Below are positions 58,867 to 64,000 of a stretch of DNA of 64,000 nt, in pieces. The DNA lies in NCBI GenBank assembly GCA_036403235.1, contig DASWRI010000036.1:62001-126000 (forward strand), given 5' to 3'. Position 1 is the first letter of the stretch. Each line of letters opens with the position of its first letter. The DNA comes from JBGTFE01 sp036403235. Its GTDB lineage: Bacteria; Acidobacteriota; Blastocatellia; Pyrinomonadales; Pyrinomonadaceae. A model generated the notes under the pieces. It searched no databases, was not told the origin of the DNA, and was given only the letters and a program-made list of their open reading frames with translations. A program made the translations under genes and the position numbers.

Positions 58867-60690
58867 ATGAAATTTCTAACATATCTTTTACTAATTTTTT
58901 CCGTAATCCTTAATCTGCCGGTCAGCACTTTGCCGCAGACGAGTGCTCAGACTCAAAACAAAAAGTTTCGCCCGTCGGAAAAAGCGCAGAAATGGGCTGA
59001 CAAATTGCTCAAAAAAATGAGTCTCGACGAAAAAATCGGGCAGCTCATACACATCGGCATCAACGCCCAGTATTTGAGTCAGGACAGCAACGAATATAAG
59101 GAATTGATGCGACAGGTGACGGAAAACAAAATCGGCGGAGTCGTCGTTTTTGTCGGCGGCGTTTATGAAACGGTTCATCTCATCAACCGGATGCAGGAAA
59201 ACGCCAAAATTCCTCTGCTGATTTCCGCCGACTTTGAAACCGGCGTCGGAATGCGCTTTCCCGACACGGTGAATTTTCCATGGAATATGGCGATTGCCGC
59301 GACCGGAAACACGGAATTTGCGCGCCGTCAGGGAGAAATCGTGGCGCGCGAAGCAAAGGCGATGGGCGTCAGGCAGGTTTTCGCTCCGGTCGTCGATGTC
59401 AACAATAATGCCGATAATCCGGTCATCAATGTTCGCTCTTACGGCGAAAATCCGCAGGACGTCGCGCGCTTTGCCGTCGCTTTTACCGAGGGTTTGCAGT
59501 CGCAGAACATTCTCGCGACGGCCAAGCATTTTCCCGGACACGGCGACACAAACGTCGATTCGCATCGCGGCCTGCCGATTATCGATTTGCCGCGAAGCCG
59601 TCTCGAAGCGGTCGAGCTCGTTCCGTTTAAGGCGGTCGTCAACGCCGGAATCGGCTCGGTGATGGTCGCGCACATCTCGCTGCCGCAAATCGATTCGACC
59701 GAAGCCAAGCCTTTGAATAAAGCGATTGCGGCGACCGACACCGATGCCGAAGTCATCACCGAGGCGGCGACTCTACCTTCGACGCTTTCGCCCATCGTCA
59801 TCTCGCAGATTTTGAAAAAAGAGATGAATTTCGACGGCTTAATCGTCACTGACGCGATGAGCATGAGCGGTTTGACGCTTTATTTTAATCAGGATGAAGC
59901 GGCGGTTCGCGCATTTCTGGCGGGCGCGGACGTTTTACTCAAACCGGCCGACACAGACCTTGCCATCAAAGGCTTGAAAGACGCCGTTCAGTCGGGAAGA
60001 ATCACCGAAGCGCGTCTCGACGAATCGGTCAGAAAACAGCTCGCGTGGAAATACCAGCTCGGTCTGGAGAAAGAAAAAATCACGCCGATTGACCAAATCG
60101 ACACCGTCGTCTCCAGTAACCCGACGAGGATTTTAACCAATGAAATCGCCGAAAGTGCGATTACGCTGGTCAAAAACGATGACAACGCTCTGCCGCTCGC
60201 CAAAGACAAAAAGATATTTTATCTCGGCATCACGAACGGCGACGACCGTTCGTTTTCCGGCAATTCGTTTCAGCGCGAGCTGCGGGCTGCGGGTTATCGT
60301 TTCGAGGCGATTACGCTGGACGACCGCTCGACCGAAGCGGAAGTGCGGCTGGCACTGAAAAAAGCGCTCGAATCCGACATCGTCGTCGCAGGACTTTTCG
60401 GGCGCGTCCGCTCCGGCTCGAAAAACAGCGTCGGTTTGCCGGATGCCGCGGCAGATGTTTTGCGCAAAATTTTGCAGAACGATAAAAAGGTGATTTCGCT
60501 GAGCTTCGGCAATCCTTATCTGCTCAAAGGATTTCCCGAAATGAAAACATACGTCGTTTCTTACGGCGATATGTCGAGCCTTCAGCGCGCGACCGCCAAA
60601 GCAGTCACGGGCAGCATCGACTTTAAAGGGAAACTCCCGATTACGGTCGGCGATTACCCGCGCGGGACGGGCTTGAGTTTGAAGAAGTGA
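58867..60690 (+). CDS. GH3 beta-N-acetylhexosaminidase (NagZ-like)
   Basis: 607 residues, signal peptide to about 27. The GH3 catalytic barrel holds the NagZ-specific loop KHFPGHGDTNVDSHRG (about 219-234, His/Asp general acid pair) and the nucleophile Asp in LIVTDAMSMSG. A C-terminal domain follows (about 420-607) with ITLVKNDDNALPL. Being exported, it would cut GlcNAc from muropeptides in the periplasm, ahead of the NamZ fusion and uptake by the SSS carrier. Confidence 0.93.
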   Translation: MKFLTYLLLIFSVILNLPVSTLPQTSAQTQNKKFRPSEKAQKWADKLLKKMSLDEKIGQLIHIGINAQYLSQDSNEYKELMRQVTENKIGGVVVFVGGVYETVHLINRMQENAKIPLLISADFETGVGMRFPDTVNFPWNMAIAATGNTEFARRQGEIVAREAKAMGVRQVFAPVVDVNNNADNPVINVRSYGENPQDVARFAVAFTEGLQSQNILATAKHFPGHGDTNVDSHRGLPIIDLPRSRLEAVELVPFKAVVNAGIGSVMVAHISLPQIDSTEAKPLNKAIAATDTDAEVITEAATLPSTLSPIVISQILKKEMNFDGLIVTDAMSMSGLTLYFNQDEAAVRAFLAGADVLLKPADTDLAIKGLKDAVQSGRITEARLDESVRKQLAWKYQLGLEKEKITPIDQIDTVVSSNPTRILTNEIAESAITLVKNDDNALPLAKDKKIFYLGITNGDDRSFSGNSFQRELRAAGYRFEAITLDDRSTEAEVRLALKKALESDIVVAGLFGRVRSGSKNSVGLPDAAADVLRKILQNDKKVISLSFGNPYLLKGFPEMKTYVVSYGDMSSLQRATAKAVTGSIDFKGKLPITVGDYPRGTGLSLKK

Positions 60691-60764
60691 TAAGTGACAT
60701 GTGACGAGTGAGGAGTAAAATTCTTTTCTCTTCCCTCTTCACTCGTCCCTGTTCCTAATCTTAT

Positions 60765-61952
60765 ATGAAACGTCGTGAATTTCTGCAAAACAGTCTTTTA
60801 GCCGCGGCTTCCCTTTTGCTGTCATCGAAAATTTCATCAGCTCAAGTTTCAATCAAACCAAAGAAAATCTTAATCGTCGGCGCGGGACTTTCCGGACTCG
60901 TCGCCGCTTACGAATTAAATAAGCTAGGGCACGACGTGAGCGTTTTCGAAGCGCAGTCGCACGGCGGCGGGCGTGTCCTGACGTTTCGCGGATTTGACAA
61001 AAATCTGTATGCCGACGCGGGCGCGGCGCGAATTTTTCACACGCACGATTTAACTCACCGATACGTTAAGGAATTTAATCTCTCGCTTCTTCCCTTTTAC
61101 CCGAAAGACGGGAGATTCTCGCGCTTTAACAACGATAAAGTCGAAAGGGTCGGCTGGGACAAGTTCGCCGAAGCGACCGATTTTGTGATGGTTCTCGAAA
61201 AAGAGGATTACTGGCAGAAGATAAAGGGCGGTAATGATTTGCTGCCGCGCGCGTTTGCCGAAAGATTGGCCGATAAGATACGCTACGACGCGCCGGTTTT
61301 GAAAATCGAGCAGAATGCGGGCGAAGTGAGCGTGACTTTTGCAGAAAAAGGAACGCGCCAAACTATCAAAGGCGATTTTCTTATCTCTGCGATTCCCCTG
61401 ACGATGCTTCGAAAAATCGAAGTCGCGCCGAAATTTACCGATGAACGAACCAAAATCATCACGCAGACGACATACGATTCGGCCTCGCGCGTTTTTTTGC
61501 AGACCAAGAAGCGTTTCTGGCTCGCAAAGAACTTGAACGGGTTCGGGTTCGGCGAAGGTTTTGCCGAAATCTGGAATTCGACTTTCGGGCAGGAAGGCCG
61601 TCACGGCATTTTGCAAAGCTACACGCGCTCGCTCGTCTCCATGCTTTTAACCGAAGAGTCGCCCGCGCAGAGAATCGATTCGACGATAAATAATCTGGAG
61701 AAATTCTTTCCCGAGCTGCGCGTGAATTTTGAAAAAGGCTTCAGCAAATGTTGGAGCGAAGACGAATGGGCGAAAGGCGCGTGGACGCATCTGACGCAAG
61801 AACAAATGTCCGTTGTCGTCAAGCCGGAAAACCGCATCTTTTTCGCCGGTGAACACGTCTCCGGCTTCCCTTCGTGGATGCAGGGCGCGCTTCAATCAGG
61901 CCTGCGCGTCGTCGACGAAATCAACAATGCGAAGATTACGCCAAAAGTATAA
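60765..61952 (+). CDS. FAD-dependent amine oxidase, Tat-exported
   Basis: 395 residues. The N-terminus KRREFLQNSLLAAASLLL is a Tat-like signal. FAD dinucleotide motif ILIVGAGLSGLVAAYELNKL, the GGR of HGGGRVLTFRG, and the C-terminal FFAGEHVSGFPSWMQGALQS complete the flavin monoamine oxidase family. Substrate unknown. Confidence 0.9.
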   Translation: MKRREFLQNSLLAAASLLLSSKISSAQVSIKPKKILIVGAGLSGLVAAYELNKLGHDVSVFEAQSHGGGRVLTFRGFDKNLYADAGAARIFHTHDLTHRYVKEFNLSLLPFYPKDGRFSRFNNDKVERVGWDKFAEATDFVMVLEKEDYWQKIKGGNDLLPRAFAERLADKIRYDAPVLKIEQNAGEVSVTFAEKGTRQTIKGDFLISAIPLTMLRKIEVAPKFTDERTKIITQTTYDSASRVFLQTKKRFWLAKNLNGFGFGEGFAEIWNSTFGQEGRHGILQSYTRSLVSMLLTEESPAQRIDSTINNLEKFFPELRVNFEKGFSKCWSEDEWAKGAWTHLTQEQMSVVVKPENRIFFAGEHVSGFPSWMQGALQSGLRVVDEINNAKITPKV

Positions 61953-61997
61953 ACATCAAAGAAATCGACATTTTCCAAAATGTCTTCGAAGACGATA

Positions 61998-62210
61998 AAC
62001 AATATAGCATAGGGTTAAATGAGCGAAGCGAATGAACCCTATATATTTGATAATCGACCAACGGCTCGCTGAAGGCGAGCAACATCAACCGTTTGATTGT
62101 TCGATGCCTTCAGCGTCGGAATATTTTATCTATCGCGTTCGCAGGATTGCGCTCGACTTCTCGCAAGGTTGCGCGCAACTTCGTTTCGCTTAACCCTACG
62201 CTATATTGTT
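61998..62210. mobile_element. MITE-like element with inverted ends
   Basis: 213 bp. The ends AACAATATAGCATAGGGTTA and the complementary TAACCCTACGCTATATTGTT are inverted repeats with one mismatch. Internally it has GGCTCGCTGAAGGCGAGC and other hairpins, and no ORF longer than about 60 codons. No transposase; it would be moved in trans, if at all. It fills the gap between the amine oxidase and lysA. Confidence 0.6.
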
Positions 62211-62289
62211 GGTCGCCGTTGGCGACTTTCGGGCTTTAATTTCCTTCCTGATTTTATAGATACGTTTCGTTTCCTTTACAATAAATCTA

Positions 62290-63768
62290 ATGACCGAAAA
62301 GTTTGGCTGGGAAATAGAAAATTTTCTCGAAGTAAAAAACTCGGAGCTTCACATCGACGGCGTTTCGGGCGTTAAGCTCGCGGAAAAATACGACACGCCG
62401 CTTTTTGTTTTCAGCGAATCGCGTATAAAACGAAACGTCGGGCGGCTGAGACGCGCCGAAAAATCCGTCGGATGCAAATTAAAAATATGTTACGCCGCGA
62501 AAGCAAATTCGGTGATGGCGATTTTGCGAACAATCAAAGATTCGGGCAGCGATTTGGAAGTCAATTCGGGCGGCGAGCTTTGGAAGGCGCTCGAAATCGG
62601 CTTTCGTCCCGAACAAATTATCTTTAACGGCACGAGCAAAACCGTACAGGAACTCGAAGACGCGATAAACGCGGGAATTTACGCGATTCAATCGGATTCG
62701 ATTTACGAATTGGAGCTGACGGAAAAGATTGCCCGACGTCTGTATAAACGTGCGAACGTCTCTTTGCGGCTTGTTCCCGAAATCGAAAGCGAAACTCTGA
62801 GCGGTTTGCAGACGGCGCTTTTGACTTCGAAGTTCGGCATGATGCCGGATGAGGCGCTCGAAGCTTTTCGTCGCTGGCACGAATCGGAGTTTTTGAATCT
62901 CTGCGGCATACACCTGCATATCGGCTCGCAAAATCCGCATGCAAAGCCTTACTCGGACGCTTTACAGACTTTGTTTGAAAATCTTATGCAAATTTACGAA
63001 GAAACCGGGCACAAATTGCAGCACTTGAACCTGGGCGGCGGCTTTCCCGTCAATTATCTGCTCGACAAATCGCACGAAATCGATTTTCCGCAGGCGCAGC
63101 GTGATTTTTTCGGCGCGACGCTCGAACCCGAAGACGTTTTGCGTGAAGCATGGAAAGTCGTCAAAGACGCCGCCGCAAGCAGAAATGCGACGCATCTACT
63201 GGAAAACATCGAGCTTTTGCTCGAACCCGGCCGAAGCATCATTTCCGACGCCGGAATTTGCCTGACAAGTGTGTGCAATCGAAAAGAAAGACCTGTTCAG
63301 CGGCCGGCGGTTACTGGTCAGCGGTCAGATTTAGAAACCAAAAACGAAACCGCATTTACTGACCACCGGCCACTGACCACCGACCACTGGCTTTTGACCG
63401 ATGCGGGCTTCAACATTCTGCTTTCGATGGAAACTTACAAGTGGTATTACCACTTGATTTCCGCTGCGCGCGCCGGGGAAGCGCACAATTTTCCGTATAA
63501 GCTCGCCGGGCCTCTGTGCGACGGCGGCGACGTTTATTTCGATATCGAAGGCGAGCGGAGATTGCCCGATTATCGCCTTTTGCCCGAAGACGTCCGACCC
63601 GGAGAAGTTTTGGCTTTGCTCAATTGCGGCGCGTATTCGCTGGCGCAAATGTCGCAATACAACGGAAGATTTCTTCCCGCCGTCGTTTTGATTCGCGAAA
63701 ACGGCGAAGTTGAGTTAATTCGCAAACGTGATGCTTTTCAAGATTTGATTTTGAATGAAGTCTGGTGA
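62290..63768 (+). CDS. lysA: Diaminopimelate decarboxylase
   Basis: Last step of lysine synthesis. 492 residues. PLP lysine in CYAAKANSVMAI (about 67-75), ICGIHLHIGSQNPHAKPYSD, HLNLGGGFPVNY, LLEPGRSIISDAG and LNCGAYSLAQMSQYNGR. Longer than most LysA (about 420) because an insert near 335-370 is encoded by an ACTGACC hairpin element. The insert lies between barrel and C-terminal domain, where it may be tolerated. A related type III decarboxylase is possible but less likely. Confidence 0.88.
   Translation: MTEKFGWEIENFLEVKNSELHIDGVSGVKLAEKYDTPLFVFSESRIKRNVGRLRRAEKSVGCKLKICYAAKANSVMAILRTIKDSGSDLEVNSGGELWKALEIGFRPEQIIFNGTSKTVQELEDAINAGIYAIQSDSIYELELTEKIARRLYKRANVSLRLVPEIESETLSGLQTALLTSKFGMMPDEALEAFRRWHESEFLNLCGIHLHIGSQNPHAKPYSDALQTLFENLMQIYEETGHKLQHLNLGGGFPVNYLLDKSHEIDFPQAQRDFFGATLEPEDVLREAWKVVKDAAASRNATHLLENIELLLEPGRSIISDAGICLTSVCNRKERPVQRPAVTGQRSDLETKNETAFTDHRPLTTDHWLLTDAGFNILLSMETYKWYYHLISAARAGEAHNFPYKLAGPLCDGGDVYFDIEGERRLPDYRLLPEDVRPGEVLALLNCGAYSLAQMSQYNGRFLPAVVLIRENGEVELIRKRDAFQDLILNEVW
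63297..63392. repeat. ACTGACC-type hairpin element C, in frame inside lysA
   Basis: Left arm GGCGGTTACTGGTCAGCGG, AT-rich centre, right arm ACTGACCACCGGCCACTGAC then CACCGACCACTGG. In frame with lysA, encoding QRPAVTGQRSDLE and TDHRPLTTDHW around the loop. Confidence 0.8.
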
Positions 63769-63788
63769 AATTTGAAGACGATTTTTGC

Positions 63789-63998
63789 AAATTATGTCTC
63801 TATTTTGGGAAAAGATGCGACTACTTCGGGAGAAAATGCGACTACTTTGACAAAAAACGTCGATACTTTCGGAAAAAACGCGACGATTTTTTAAAAAGTA
63901 TCGACTACTTTGAGAAAAAACGCGACCGTTTCGTGAAATATGCCGCTTCTTTTACAAAAGATGTCGCTTCTTTTCTAAAATATGTCTCTTCTTTTGTA
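63789..63998. repeat. Tandem array 3: ten exact 21-bp units at the window edge
   Basis: Ten consecutive units of 21 bp with the pattern AAAAAATGCGACTACTTTG and variation. Purine-rich left half, pyrimidine-rich right half. Begins 20 bp after lysA and probably continues beyond the window. Unrelated in consensus to arrays 1 and 2. Confidence 0.8.
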
Positions 63999-64000
63999 AG

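Overview
The window is chromosomal DNA of roughly 48% G+C. It has no rRNA, integrase, transposase or CRISPR array. The best guess for the host is Acidobacteriota (class Blastocatellia or a relative). This rests on the large Oar-like TonB-dependent receptor with an N-terminal carboxypeptidase-regulatory domain, the deoxyhypusine-synthase-like enzyme in a polyamine cluster, and the overall gene style. It is inferred from protein families only.

Layout. 0-12.8 kb is housekeeping: a partial GNAT acetyltransferase, glutamine synthetase, a type IV pilin-like protein, a polyamine cluster (arginine decarboxylase, DHS-like protein, agmatinase), an HtrA lipoprotein protease, tRNA-Pro, a MerR regulator and thiL. 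12.85-24.3 kb is the most unusual part. A strong promoter is followed by a 54-codon leader ORF that uses all 20 amino acids, then by an attenuator-like pair of hairpins. After these comes an array of 23 tRNA genes covering all 20 amino acids. Around and inside the array are five Y-RNA-like genes, a TROVE/Ro60 gene and an rtcB RNA ligase split by an intein; a secreted caspase-like gene lies on the opposite strand. 25-36 kb holds an HNH protein, two methyltransferases, cysS, a GT39-like glycosyltransferase, cysteine dioxygenase, an SGNH hydrolase and DsbD. 36-41 kb is a pyruvate dehydrogenase operon interrupted by a DUF4160/DUF2442 pair and a GIY-YIG-like ORF. 44.6-60.7 kb is a peptidoglycan amino-sugar recycling region: NagA, a TonB receptor, a beta-lactamase/NamZ fusion, LysR, a BadF-type sugar kinase, MurQ, an SSS symporter and NagZ. 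The window ends with an amine oxidase and lysA.

How the unusual part may work (inference). Ro60 binds Y RNAs, and RtcB seals RNAs with 2',3'-cyclic phosphate ends, as left by tRNA-cleaving enzymes. A co-located, nearly self-sufficient minimal set of tRNAs behind a translation-sensing leader suggests an emergency tRNA supply and repair island, switched on when translation stalls.

A second theme is intergenic repeats: three unrelated tandem arrays that all have a period of 21 bp, and a family of ACTGACC-type hairpin elements, two of which sit in frame inside dsbD and lysA.
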